Part shown: positions 1-8,194 of the stretch, piece after piece | Layout: every line of letters starts with the position of its first letter | How positions within the stretch are numbered: position 1 is the stretch's first letter | Notes under the pieces: model-generated | What the model saw: only the letters and a program-made list of their open reading frames with translations | Databases searched by the model: none | What the model was told of the DNA's origin: nothing | Translations under genes and position numbers: made by a program | Assembly (NCBI RefSeq): GCF_001517545.1 | Contig: NZ_FBYA01000002.1 | Span: 266,558-330,557 of the forward strand | DNA: 64,000 nucleotides | DNA from: Limnohabitans sp. Rim47 | GTDB lineage: Bacteria; Pseudomonadota; Gammaproteobacteria; Burkholderiales; Burkholderiaceae_C | Direction: 5' to 3'

Positions 1-625
1 CACCCCCGTCTCGCAGATCGCCCGCTTCCAGTTTGGCGTGGTGTCCGGCCCCGCCAGCAACGTGAAAAATGTGGCTGAGTTGGTGGCCAAAGCCAAGAGC
101 GATCCAGGCAATGCCAGCTACGGCACCCCTGGCGCGGGCACCTTGCCACACTTCATGGGCGTGTTGATGGAGCAATCGGCGGGCATCAGCCTGAACCATG
201 TGCCTTTCCAGGGCGGCGCACCGGCCAACAACGCGCTGCTGGGCGGCCACATCGGCTACAAATTTGACGTGGTGTCCGAAACCGCCGAAATGCACCGCGC
301 GGGCAAGGTCCGCATCATTGCCGTGACCGGCAGCCAGCGCGACCCGCAAGTGCCCGAAGTGCCCACGCTCAAAGAATCAGGCATCAACATGGATGCAACG
401 GCCTGGTTTGCCATGTATGGCCCTGCCGGACTCAAAGGCGATGCACTTGGTCGCCTTGAAAAAGCCATGATGAAAATCGCGCGCGACCCGGCCATGAAAG
501 ACAAGATGCTCAAGCTCGGCTATGAGCCCATTGGCTCTAACTCGGTCGATCTGGCTGCAGCACAAAAAGCCGATCTCAATCGCTGGGAAAAACCCATCAA
601 AGCCACGGGCGTTCAGCTGGACTGA
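1..625 (+). CDS. Bug-family (TctC-like) periplasmic receptor, 5' partial
   Basis: This is the C-terminal 207 residues of a Bug/TctC extracytoplasmic solute receptor. The reading frame is open from base 2, so the gene starts outside the window and the internal GTG at 38 is not its start. Visible family features are the stretch YGTPGAGTLPHFMGVLM, the segment LNHVPFQGGAPANNALLGGH and the conserved VPEVPTLKESG near the C-terminus. Family members bind carboxylates or aromatics for TctAB transporters or act as orphan receptors. No tctA or tctB is in view, so the ligand is unknown. A second receptor of the same family follows 88 bp downstream. Confidence 0.9.
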   Translation, partial: TPVSQIARFQFGVVSGPASNVKNVAELVAKAKSDPGNASYGTPGAGTLPHFMGVLMEQSAGISLNHVPFQGGAPANNALLGGHIGYKFDVVSETAEMHRAGKVRIIAVTGSQRDPQVPEVPTLKESGINMDATAWFAMYGPAGLKGDALGRLEKAMMKIARDPAMKDKMLKLGYEPIGSNSVDLAAAQKADLNRWEKPIKATGVQLD

Positions 626-713
626 AGGGGTGGCCTGTCCGCACTCTGCTTTCCAAGCGCTCCGCACTCTGCATCGGCTGCACGCTGATCACCCACCGAC
701 ACACAAAACGCAC

Positions 714-1688
714 ATGAAAAAATCACTGACACCTTGGCGCGCAGCGCTTTGCCTGAGCATGGCCGCCTGCACCCTTTCAGTCCCTGCATGGGCCCAAAGC
801 TACCCCAGCAAACCCATCAAATTCATCACCAACTTCCCGGCGGGCGGCCCGGCTGATTTTTTAGCCCGTTCAGTCGGTGAGTACATCACCACCCAGTCCA
901 AGCAGGCGGTCGTGGTTGAAAACAAAGCCGGCGCAGGCGGCAACATCGGGGCTGACTTTGTGGCCAAGAGCCCGTCCGATGGTTACACCGTGTTGTTCGG
1001 CATCGACACCACCTTCACGGTCAATCCATACATCTACAAAAACATGGCCTTCAAGCCGGCGGACCTGCGACCCATCATGGTCATGGTCTCTTCGGGCCTG
1101 CTGGTCGGTGCACACCCCAGCACCGGCTTCAAAACAATCAAAGACCTGATCGCCCAAGGCAAAGGCAAGGGTCTGAACTTCAGCAGCGCAGGCAGTGGCA
1201 GCCCGGGTCATTTGGCAGCCGAAATTTTCATGGACGCGGCGGGCATCACCATTCAGCATGTGCCCTACAAAGGCAACACCCCAGCCGTGACCGCTGTGCT
1301 GGCTGGCGAAGTGGATGCGGGCGTGCTGGCCACACCCGGCATGCTGCCCCATGTGAAGACCGGCAAGATCACCGCGCTGGCCGTGACCAGCCGCCAGCGT
1401 TCACGCTCGGCACCGGAGATTCCCACTGTGGCCGAAGCGGGCTTGAAGGATCTGGAGCTGGAGGTGCTCTACATCGCCATGGTGCCCGCAGCCACACCCG
1501 AGCCCGTGGTGCAATGGCTGCAAAAAGCCTTCACCGACGCCTTGAACCGGCCCGACAAACAAACTCAACTGGCGGGCATGGATCTTTTCTACGAAGGTCT
1601 GATCGGAGCGGACGCGGTCAAACGTCTGAGCGACCAATCCCAGCGCTACGGCCGCGTGGTCAAGTCCACGGGCATGAAAGTCGAATGA
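714..1688 (+). CDS. Bug-family (TctC-like) periplasmic receptor
   Basis: This is a complete 324-residue tripartite tricarboxylate transporter receptor. The ATG at 714 is preferred over further-upstream in-frame starts because it begins a clean Sec signal peptide (MKKSLTPWRAALCLSM, with cleavage expected after VPAWA). The mature protein opens with YPSKPIKFITNFPAGGPAD, the typical Bug N-terminus, and has the conserved IQHVPYKGNTPAVTAVLAGEVD and APEIPTVAEAG segments. It is a tandem paralogue of the preceding gene. Its stop overlaps the sulfatase start (ATGA), so the two are probably co-transcribed and translationally coupled. The ligand may be an organic acid or a sulfate ester handled by the sulfatase, which is only suggested by position. 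Confidence 0.92.
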   Translation: MKKSLTPWRAALCLSMAACTLSVPAWAQSYPSKPIKFITNFPAGGPADFLARSVGEYITTQSKQAVVVENKAGAGGNIGADFVAKSPSDGYTVLFGIDTTFTVNPYIYKNMAFKPADLRPIMVMVSSGLLVGAHPSTGFKTIKDLIAQGKGKGLNFSSAGSGSPGHLAAEIFMDAAGITIQHVPYKGNTPAVTAVLAGEVDAGVLATPGMLPHVKTGKITALAVTSRQRSRSAPEIPTVAEAGLKDLELEVLYIAMVPAATPEPVVQWLQKAFTDALNRPDKQTQLAGMDLFYEGLIGADAVKRLSDQSQRYGRVVKSTGMKVE

Positions 1689-3034
1689 ACGCCATGACCC
1701 ACACCACGGCACAACGCCCCAACATCATCTTCATCGTGGCCGACGACCTCGGCTTTGCCGACCTGGGCTGCTACGGCGGCCGCGATGCAAAGTTCGGCAA
1801 AGTCTCGCCCGTGCTCGACCAACTGGCCGCTGCAGGCCTCAAGTTCACTCAGGGTTATGCCAATTCACCCGTGTGCTCGCCCACGCGTTTTGCGCTCATG
1901 ACGGCGCGCTACCAGTACCGCCTTCGCGGCGGGGCCGATGAGCCCATCAACAGCAAAAGCAAAGGCAGCACCGTGCTGGGCCTGCCACCCGAGCACCCCA
2001 CACTGCCATCACTGCTCAAGGCCAGTGGCTACCGCACCGCGCTGATTGGCAAATGGCACCTGGGCTACCCGCCCCACTTCAGCCCGATCAAGTCTGGCTA
2101 CGAAGAATTTTTTGGCCCCATGTCGGGCGGGGTGGACTACTTCACCCATGCCAGCAACAACGGCACGCACGACCTGTACACCAACGAAGAAGAAAAGCAC
2201 GAAGACGGCTATCTGACCGACCTGATTTCACAAAAAGCGGTGGACTTTGTGAACCGCATGGCCCCCGGCGCTGCACAGGGCACACCATTTTTCTTGAGCC
2301 TGCACTACACCGCGCCGCACTGGCCCTGGGAAACGCGCGAAGACCACGCATTGGCCCAAGAGGTCAAGGACAACCTGTTCCACCTGCATGGCGGCAACAT
2401 CCACACCTACCACCGCATGATCCACCACATGGACGAAGGCATTGGCTGGGTGGTGGACGCCCTCAAAAAGACAGGCCAGATCGACAACACCCTGATCGTC
2501 TTCACCAGCGACAACGGCGGCGAACGCTTCAGCGACAACTGGCCTCTGGTCGGCGGCAAGATGGACCTGACCGAAGGCGGTATCCGTGTTCCGTGGATCG
2601 CGCATTGGCCCGGCTTCATCGCGCCGGGTGGCACCTCGACCCAGCACTGCATGACCATGGACTGGTCGGCCACCATGGTCGAACTGGCTGGCGCAAAAGC
2701 GGATGCCAAGCACCCTTTTGACGGGGTGTCGCTGGCTCCCGTGCTGCGCGATGCACAGCACCAGTTCGAGCGGCCCCTGTATTGGCGCATGAACCACCGT
2801 GGCCAGCGCGCCCTGCGCATGGGTGACTACAAATACCTACGGGTCGACGGCAACGACTATTTGTTCAACATCCCGGCTGATGAGCGCGAACGCGCCAACC
2901 TGGCCAAACACCAGCCCGGAAAGCTGCAAAGCCTGCGAGCCGCTTGGGAAGCCTGGGATGCCAGCGTACCCGCCATTCCCGAAGACGCGACCATCAGTCT
3001 GGGTTATTCGGTCAAAGACATGCCGCAGCGCTGA
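1685..3034 (+). CDS. Type I formylglycine-dependent sulfatase
   Basis: This 449-residue alkaline-phosphatase-fold sulfatase hydrolyses sulfate esters. It shows the N-terminal metal-binding NIIFIVADDLG, the formylglycine signature CSPTR (C-x-P-x-R, whose Cys is oxidised to formylglycine), the substrate-binding GKWHLG and the late metal-binding TSDNGG. There is no signal peptide, so the enzyme is predicted to be cytoplasmic, with its substrate imported. The start at 1685 overlaps the receptor stop by 4 bp. A SulP anion transporter follows 23 bp after the stop. The pairing suggests sulfate-ester use with sulfate handling. The specific substrate cannot be read from the sequence. Confidence 0.93.
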   Translation: MNAMTHTTAQRPNIIFIVADDLGFADLGCYGGRDAKFGKVSPVLDQLAAAGLKFTQGYANSPVCSPTRFALMTARYQYRLRGGADEPINSKSKGSTVLGLPPEHPTLPSLLKASGYRTALIGKWHLGYPPHFSPIKSGYEEFFGPMSGGVDYFTHASNNGTHDLYTNEEEKHEDGYLTDLISQKAVDFVNRMAPGAAQGTPFFLSLHYTAPHWPWETREDHALAQEVKDNLFHLHGGNIHTYHRMIHHMDEGIGWVVDALKKTGQIDNTLIVFTSDNGGERFSDNWPLVGGKMDLTEGGIRVPWIAHWPGFIAPGGTSTQHCMTMDWSATMVELAGAKADAKHPFDGVSLAPVLRDAQHQFERPLYWRMNHRGQRALRMGDYKYLRVDGNDYLFNIPADERERANLAKHQPGKLQSLRAAWEAWDASVPAIPEDATISLGYSVKDMPQR

Positions 3035-3046
3035 ACGCAGGGCGGC

Positions 3047-3052
3047 TAAGAT
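3047..3052 (+). promoter_or_regulatory. Candidate -10 hexamer close to the SulP start
   Basis: TAAGAT lies 5 bp before the ATG at 3058, with no Shine-Dalgarno between. It resembles the TANNAT-N6/N7-start layout seen at nudB, the ABC ATPase, hemA and folE, so the SulP gene could also have a leaderless transcript. No good -35 is visible. Confidence 0.3.
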
Positions 3053-3057
3053 CAGGC

Positions 3058-4743
3058 ATGCCTGATATGCAACGATTTTTAACCTTCCGCCACTGGCCTC
3101 GCCTGACCGCCCATCTGGCCCGCACCGAAGTGCTGGCCGGGCTGACGGTGGCTCTGGTCATGGTGCCGCAGGCCGTGGCCTACGCGGGGCTGGCTGGCAT
3201 GCCGCTGGTCACAGGCCTTTACACCTGCCTGATTCCCGCCCTGCTGGCCGTATTGTTCGGCAGCGCCAACCGCTTGTCGGTGGGGCCAGCCGCGCTCACT
3301 TGCGTGCTGATTGAGGCATCGCTGACGGGCATGGCCGAACCCGGCTCGCCCGAATGGGTGGCGCTGGCGGTGTGGTTGTCACTGCTGTCGGGGGCCATTC
3401 AACTGTTGCTGGGGCTGGGCAACTACGGCTGGCTCATCAACCTGGTCAGTGCGCCCGTGATGATGGGGTTCACCCAAGCGGCCTCCTTGCTGATCATGGC
3501 TTCGCAAGTGCCCGGTTTGCTGGGCATAGAAGCCTGGCATTGGCATGTGCAAAGTTGGCCCGCCTGGCTGACCGGCTGGTCCGCCCTGTTCGGACTCAGC
3601 AGCCTGGTGGCGCTGCTTTTGTTGCGGCATTCCAAGCCGCGCTGGCCCGGCATCATGATCGTCATGGGCATCGCCTCGGCCGTCGCTTATGCCACCGATT
3701 ACCAGGCGCACGGCGCGGTGGTCGGTTTGCTGCCTTCGGGCTTGCCCGGCTTTTATGGGCCCCATTGGCCCGGCCTGACGGTGCTCAACCAGCTTTGGGT
3801 TCCCGCCATGGTGATCGCGTTGGTCAGTTTTTTAGAAACCGCCTCCAGTGCCCGCATCGAATGTAGACGCGACGGCAAGCGCTGGGACGACAGCACCGAA
3901 CTGTTCAGCCAGGGACTGGCCAAACTGGCCTCTGCCTTTTCAGGCAGTTTTGCCACCAGCACCTCGTTTTCGCGCTCCGCACTCATGCTTTATGCCGGTG
4001 CACGCTCGGGCTGGGCCGTGGTCGCCTCGGTGGGCTTTGTGCTGCTGGCCTTGCTGATACTCATGCCCGCGCTGCAATACGTGCCGCGCTCGGTCATGTC
4101 GGCGGCCGTGATCGTGGCTGTGCTCAATTTGTTCCAGCCCCGCCAGTTTTTGACGCTCTGGCGCATCGGCCGCATCGAAACCATGACAGCGGGCATCACC
4201 TTTGTCATGACCTTATTGACCGCGCCGCGCATTTACTGGGGTGTGATGACCGGGGTGCTGGTGGGCCTGAGCCACTTTTTGCACACGCGCCTGCACCCGC
4301 GCATCATCGAAGTGGGCCTGCACCCCGACGGCAGCCTGCGCGACCGCCATCTGTGGAAACTGCCCCCACTGGCTCTGCACCTCTACGCGCTGCGCATGGA
4401 TGCCGAACTGGACTTTGCCGCCGCCAGCGACTTTGACCGGGCCATCACCGACCACCTGGCCCGCCACCGCGAGGTGAAGCATGTTTGCCTGTTTGCGCAA
4501 CCCATCAACCGAATCGACGTGACGGGTGTGGAGACCTTTGGCCAGCTGCACCGGCAACTGGCCAGCCGGGGCATCACCCTGCACATCAGCGGCATCAAAC
4601 TGCCCGTGGAAACCGCCTTGCGCCGCGCAGGTGAGCTCCAGGACAGCCCTTATCTCAAGCTCTACCGCACCGATGCCGAGGCCCTGCAAGCCTTGGCGCA
4701 ATTGGCCCCACTGCCCGACGACATTGCGGCAGCGGCCATTTGA
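3058..4743 (+). CDS. SulP-family anion transporter with STAS domain
   Basis: This 561-residue SLC26/SulP protein has about ten to twelve hydrophobic segments over residues 20-430. The N-terminal signature is GLTVALVMVPQAVAYAGLAG, followed by PLVTGLYT. A cytoplasmic STAS domain covers roughly residues 440-550 (INRIDVTGVETFGQLHRQL). The family transports sulfate, bicarbonate or dicarboxylates, usually coupled to H+ or Na+. The start at 3058 (MPDMQRF) fits the family N-terminus. Its position right behind a sulfatase favours sulfate as substrate, but bicarbonate cannot be excluded. Confidence 0.92.
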   Translation: MPDMQRFLTFRHWPRLTAHLARTEVLAGLTVALVMVPQAVAYAGLAGMPLVTGLYTCLIPALLAVLFGSANRLSVGPAALTCVLIEASLTGMAEPGSPEWVALAVWLSLLSGAIQLLLGLGNYGWLINLVSAPVMMGFTQAASLLIMASQVPGLLGIEAWHWHVQSWPAWLTGWSALFGLSSLVALLLLRHSKPRWPGIMIVMGIASAVAYATDYQAHGAVVGLLPSGLPGFYGPHWPGLTVLNQLWVPAMVIALVSFLETASSARIECRRDGKRWDDSTELFSQGLAKLASAFSGSFATSTSFSRSALMLYAGARSGWAVVASVGFVLLALLILMPALQYVPRSVMSAAVIVAVLNLFQPRQFLTLWRIGRIETMTAGITFVMTLLTAPRIYWGVMTGVLVGLSHFLHTRLHPRIIEVGLHPDGSLRDRHLWKLPPLALHLYALRMDAELDFAAASDFDRAITDHLARHREVKHVCLFAQPINRIDVTGVETFGQLHRQLASRGITLHISGIKLPVETALRRAGELQDSPYLKLYRTDAEALQALAQLAPLPDDIAAAAI

Positions 4744-4897
4744 AGCGAGTCAAGCCGGAATTTCAGCCTTGACCAACAGCGCCAGCAGCTGCAAGGACTC
4801 CTGCCAACCCAAGCCACAAGCTTCAGCGGAAATCAGGTCAGAAGCAACCACCTGATCCATGTTCGGCTCGATCCCTGCCAAGTCTACTTGCCGACCC

Positions 4898-5854
4898 TTA
4901 TGCCAAGCTCTTTTCAAATTCGGTCAAGCGCTTGTGAATCGAACGCAATTCTGTGATGTCGGTCCATCGCTCAATCAGGTAAGAAAACGCTTCATTGACT
5001 TTGCCAAACGCATTGCTCACTTGCTGAATCACGCCCAGCGTGATCAGCCCGGTAAACAGCGATGGCCCCATCAGCAGGTACGGAAAAATCACCGTCGACT
5101 GGCTGTAAAAATTGCTCCAGAGGTTGAAGTAGGCGTAATGGTTGAACAAGCGGAAATTGTTCAAGCGCACCCCGGCGAACAAATTCAAAACCGTGGGCAA
5201 GTCCATGCGGCTGCGGTCGTCTTCGGCATACACCAAATCCTTGCGCAAAGCGGCCTCGGTCTTCTGGTTGTTGTACTCCAGCCCCGGCAAGTGAATGCCC
5301 ACAAACCACGACAACACCGTACCGCCCAGCGCAGTAAACAGTGCCACCCAAAACAGAGACCCCTCAAACTGCAACCAAGCAATGGCCATGCCCTGAGACA
5401 GCCCCCACAAAATCGGAATGAACGATGCCAGCGTGAGCACCGCCCGCACCAATCCCAAGCCCAGGTTCTCGGTCTGGCGGGCAAAACGCATGCAGTCTTC
5501 TTGAATGCGCTGCGAAGCCCCTTCGACCGTCTCGCTCGTTTTTTGCCAGCGCGGCAAATACGTCTCGGTCATGGCCTGACGCCACCGAAAAGCGTAGTGC
5601 GAGGCCAAATAGGTTTCAAGGCTGCGCAGCAACATGTAGGGAAAAGCGATCCACGCAAACTGCTGCATGAAACCCCAAAACATGGCCAAACCACCCGCTT
5701 GTTCAGGTTTTTGCAGCAAGTCATAAAACTGGCCATACCAAGTGTTGAGCTTGACCGTCTGCTGCACGGTGATGAACACCAGCGCCACCAACACCAACAA
5801 ACCTCCCCAAGACCACAAGGCCCAGCGGCGTGAGAGAAAGAAACTTCGGAACAT
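4898..5854 (-). CDS. SbmA/BacA-like inner-membrane protein
   Basis: This 318-residue protein matches the SbmA/BacA family: a first membrane helix (LWSWGGLLVLVALVFITVQQ), then NTWYGQFYDLLQ, FAWIAFPYMLLRSLETYL and the conserved FRWRQAMTE. Near the C-terminus are EAFSYLIERWTDITELRSI and RLTEFE. The family resembles the membrane half of ABC exporters but lacks an ATPase and uses proton motive force to import peptides and some antibiotics. No ATP-binding domain is fused here. It stands alone between convergent SulP and the downstream DUF429 gene. Its substrate is unknown. Confidence 0.88.
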   Translation of the reverse strand: MFRSFFLSRRWALWSWGGLLVLVALVFITVQQTVKLNTWYGQFYDLLQKPEQAGGLAMFWGFMQQFAWIAFPYMLLRSLETYLASHYAFRWRQAMTETYLPRWQKTSETVEGASQRIQEDCMRFARQTENLGLGLVRAVLTLASFIPILWGLSQGMAIAWLQFEGSLFWVALFTALGGTVLSWFVGIHLPGLEYNNQKTEAALRKDLVYAEDDRSRMDLPTVLNLFAGVRLNNFRLFNHYAYFNLWSNFYSQSTVIFPYLLMGPSLFTGLITLGVIQQVSNAFGKVNEAFSYLIERWTDITELRSIHKRLTEFEKSLA

Positions 5855-6134
5855 AGGGCCTTCTTATTCAGGGTTTGACACTGTCGACCGTCTCGGTCTC
5901 GACGACCGCAGGCAGCACCACTTAGAGCAACTTCAGATCCTCGCTGTGCCCGATTCGGCGGCCCTGAAGCCGCTTTGGGAAAAGGTCCCATGGGCGCAAG
6001 CCCGGTGCCATAGCGCTGATACTGAATGTACCCGGCTTAAGCCAATCGCCAGTTTGAGTCAAAGACTCTTCAACAGTTGCCGGCTTGTTGAAGCCTACCG
6101 TCAACTGCCCCCAATAGGCCGTATTGGATGGGCA
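5855..6134. other. Intergenic stretch without a recognisable gene
   Basis: These 280 bp separate the DUF429 gene from the SbmA-like gene, both on the minus strand, and should hold the promoter of the latter. A minus-strand frame of about 60 codons (5922-6104) lacks an ATG start, a ribosome site and any similarity I recognise, so it is not called. Confidence 0.5.
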
Positions 6135-6950
6135 TCAACAGGTAACGATCCATCCCTCCAGCGGATCGCAAGGCGGTAGGCCGTATTGCGGGTGTCCGGC
6201 TTCGTGCTGTTGCTGCGCCCAAGCCGCCTGCATCAGGCAAAGGGTGGCATCGAGTGCATCACCGCTGGCATCGTCAGCCAGACGACCCATCAGAGCGTTG
6301 CTGGCCACCAGGCGCAAGCCCAGGCGGGTTTGCCCGCGCTCCAGTGCGCTCAGCAGTTCGCGCCGGGCCAACAGGCGTTCGGGGGTTTGTTTGGCTTTGT
6401 CGTCGCTTTTGTAGCTGGTGTTGCCCAGTACCTCGCGCGCCAGCAGGCCGGGGTAGGCCTCTAGCGCCACACGACGCACATCGCCTGCGTGCAGGCCGGG
6501 CAGGTGCACACCCGCCTGACGCAGCAGAGGCACGCCCGCGTGCAGCATGTAGGCCACAGGCGGGTTGACCCATTTCATAGAGGGGCTGGAACCCGCGGGT
6601 TTGTCGGCAGCGCGGTGGGCAAACTTGCCACCCACTGGGCGGGCGTTGCAAAACGCTGCAAATTGCTCGCGGATTTGGGGGCGCTCCAAGGCGCAGTAGT
6701 GGTCCATGCAGGCGGCCCAGTTGGTGGGCCAGCCCAGCGTCTGCACCAGCTCTCGTGGAAGGCCAAAGGGCAAGTCAAAGCCGCCCACCCAGTCGGCAGG
6801 CTGCGCAAGCCATTGGCCAAACGCAGTCAGGGTGTCAAAGGTTTTCAGCGCTTGCAGTTGCACCCTGCCCTGGCGGGCTTGGCCCAGCGCCAGCACGATG
6901 GGCTTGCGTTTGCTGGGGCTGCTGGAGAAGTCGCAGCCGATGAGCTGCAT
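6135..6950 (-). CDS. DUF429 domain protein
   Basis: This 271-residue protein starts MQLIGCDFSSSPSKRKPIVLA and has the DUF429 features of an early acidic DFSSSP segment, WVGGFDLPFGLP and a late SGDALDATLCLMQAAWA. The fold is RNase H-like nuclease by family assignment, but no activity is established. It is the last gene of a tightly packed minus-strand train and starts 4 bp after the BLUF gene stop, so it is almost certainly co-transcribed with BLUF and folE. Nothing in the sequence ties its function to light or folate beyond position. Confidence 0.85.
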   Translation of the reverse strand: MQLIGCDFSSSPSKRKPIVLALGQARQGRVQLQALKTFDTLTAFGQWLAQPADWVGGFDLPFGLPRELVQTLGWPTNWAACMDHYCALERPQIREQFAAFCNARPVGGKFAHRAADKPAGSSPSMKWVNPPVAYMLHAGVPLLRQAGVHLPGLHAGDVRRVALEAYPGLLAREVLGNTSYKSDDKAKQTPERLLARRELLSALERGQTRLGLRLVASNALMGRLADDASGDALDATLCLMQAAWAQQQHEAGHPQYGLPPCDPLEGWIVTC

Positions 6951-6954
6951 CGGA

Positions 6955-7377
6955 TCAGGCGCGCCCGATGATGGACGCGGTGGCCATCAGCTCTTCGAGC
7001 AAAGCCAATGAGACTTTGCCCGACACGCTGTACGGGTCCAACTCGGCACGCTCGGCGTATTTGAGCAGGATGTTGGTGTTGACTCGCGAGGTGTCGACCT
7101 GGCCCATCGTCCAGCCGCCAAAGCGGCGCTCGGTGATCTCTTCGTAATGCAGCAAGACCACTTCTTTGTGGCGGGCATCTTTCTGGATGTGTCCGTACAA
7201 CTCGCTGACAGCCCCACGGCCGCCTTCGATGGCTTGCAGGAAAATACCACCACCATAGCAAAGGATGCCGGTGATGCCGGTACTGGGGTTGAATTGGCGC
7301 GACTGGGCGAGGATCGAGTCGATCATCTCGGGGCGGGGGTCTACAGCGCGGCTGGCGTAAAGCAGGCGTACCAACAT
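6955..7377 (-). CDS. Short BLUF blue-light photoreceptor
   Basis: This 140-residue protein is a stand-alone BLUF domain binding FAD. All residues central to the photocycle are present: Tyr7, Asn30 (in NPSTGITGIL), Gln48 (FLQAIEG), Trp89 and Met91 (FGGWTMGQ), matching AppA Tyr21, Asn45, Gln63, Trp104 and Met106 at an almost constant offset. After the BLUF core, residues 100-140 form a helical cap with no output domain, so signalling must be by protein contact. The gene starts only 3 bp after the folE stop and ends 4 bp before DUF429, implying translational coupling. A partner is not evident. Confidence 0.95.
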   Translation of the reverse strand: MLVRLLYASRAVDPRPEMIDSILAQSRQFNPSTGITGILCYGGGIFLQAIEGGRGAVSELYGHIQKDARHKEVVLLHYEEITERRFGGWTMGQVDTSRVNTNILLKYAERAELDPYSVSGKVSLALLEELMATASIIGRA

Positions 7378-7380
7378 GGA

Positions 7381-8115
7381 TCAGTTCTTTCCGGGAATCA
7401 GGGCCAAAAATTCACGACGCAGGTTGACGTCCTTGAGGAAGGCACCGCGCATGACCGAGTTGATCATTTTGCTGTCCATGTCTTTCACGCCACGCCACCC
7501 CATGCAGTAGTGGCTGGCTTCCATGACGATGGCCAGACCATCAGGTTGGGTTTTGCGCTGGATCAGGTCGGCCAGTTGCACCACGGCTTCTTCCTGGATT
7601 TGGGGACGACCCATGATCCATTCGGCCAAGCGGGCATATTTGGACAGGCCAATCACGTTGGTGTGTTCGTTGGGCAGCACGCCGATCCAGATCTTGCCAA
7701 TCACGGGGCAAAAGTGGTGGCTGCAGGCGCTGCGCACGGTGATGGGGCCGACGATCATCAGCTCGTTCAGGTGCTCGGCATTGGGGAATTCGGTGATCTC
7801 GGGCCCCTCAACATAGCGGCCTTTGAACACTTCTTTCAGGTACATCTTGGCCACGCGGCGCGCGGTGTCGCCCGTGTTGTGGTCGTTCACGGTGTCGATG
7901 ACCAAGCTGTCGAGCACACCCGCCATTTTGCCGGTGACTTCGTCCAGCAATTTTTCCAACTCGCCGGGTTCGATGAATTCGGCAATGTTGTCGTTGGCAT
8001 GGAAGCGCTTGCGGGCCGCATTGATGCGCTCGCGGATCTTGACGGAAACAGGTACGCCTTCGTCTTCGGGCGTGGCGGCAGAAGCAGTCATGGCGTCTGG
8101 GGCTTTCATTAACAT
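7381..8115 (-). CDS. folE: GTP cyclohydrolase I (type IA)
   Basis: This 244-residue enzyme converts GTP to 7,8-dihydroneopterin triphosphate, the first step of folate and pterin synthesis. Zinc ligands are visible as Cys131 and His134 in SACSHHFCP and Cys204 in SHYCMGWRGV. The N-terminal extension of about 45 residues is longer than in Escherichia coli. The start at 8115 is chosen because a candidate -10 (TACGAT) lies 7 bp upstream. An alternative ATG is at 8110. The next pathway enzyme, NudB, is encoded two genes upstream in the same train, and the BLUF gene is coupled downstream. Confidence 0.95.
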   Translation of the reverse strand: MLMKAPDAMTASAATPEDEGVPVSVKIRERINAARKRFHANDNIAEFIEPGELEKLLDEVTGKMAGVLDSLVIDTVNDHNTGDTARRVAKMYLKEVFKGRYVEGPEITEFPNAEHLNELMIVGPITVRSACSHHFCPVIGKIWIGVLPNEHTNVIGLSKYARLAEWIMGRPQIQEEAVVQLADLIQRKTQPDGLAIVMEASHYCMGWRGVKDMDSKMINSVMRGAFLKDVNLRREFLALIPGKN

Positions 8116-8122
8116 GGCGAGG

Positions 8123-8128
8123 ATCGTA
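8123..8128 (-). promoter_or_regulatory. Candidate -10 of a leaderless folE promoter
   Basis: On the minus strand TACGAT is followed after 7 bp by the folE ATG at 8115. No Shine-Dalgarno lies between. The layout matches nudB and hemA and suggests that folE-BLUF-DUF429 has its own promoter in the 79 bp gap after clsB. Confidence 0.4.
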
Positions 8129-8194
8129 ACAGCGATTGATACCCCTGCTTCCCCTGAGACATAACGCCCATTCCAAGCGGGGGGGATCACCCGC

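Noticed and set aside
5922..6104. Possible 60-codon minus-strand gene
   Set aside because: It starts with TTG, has no ribosome site, and shows no family I can recognise.
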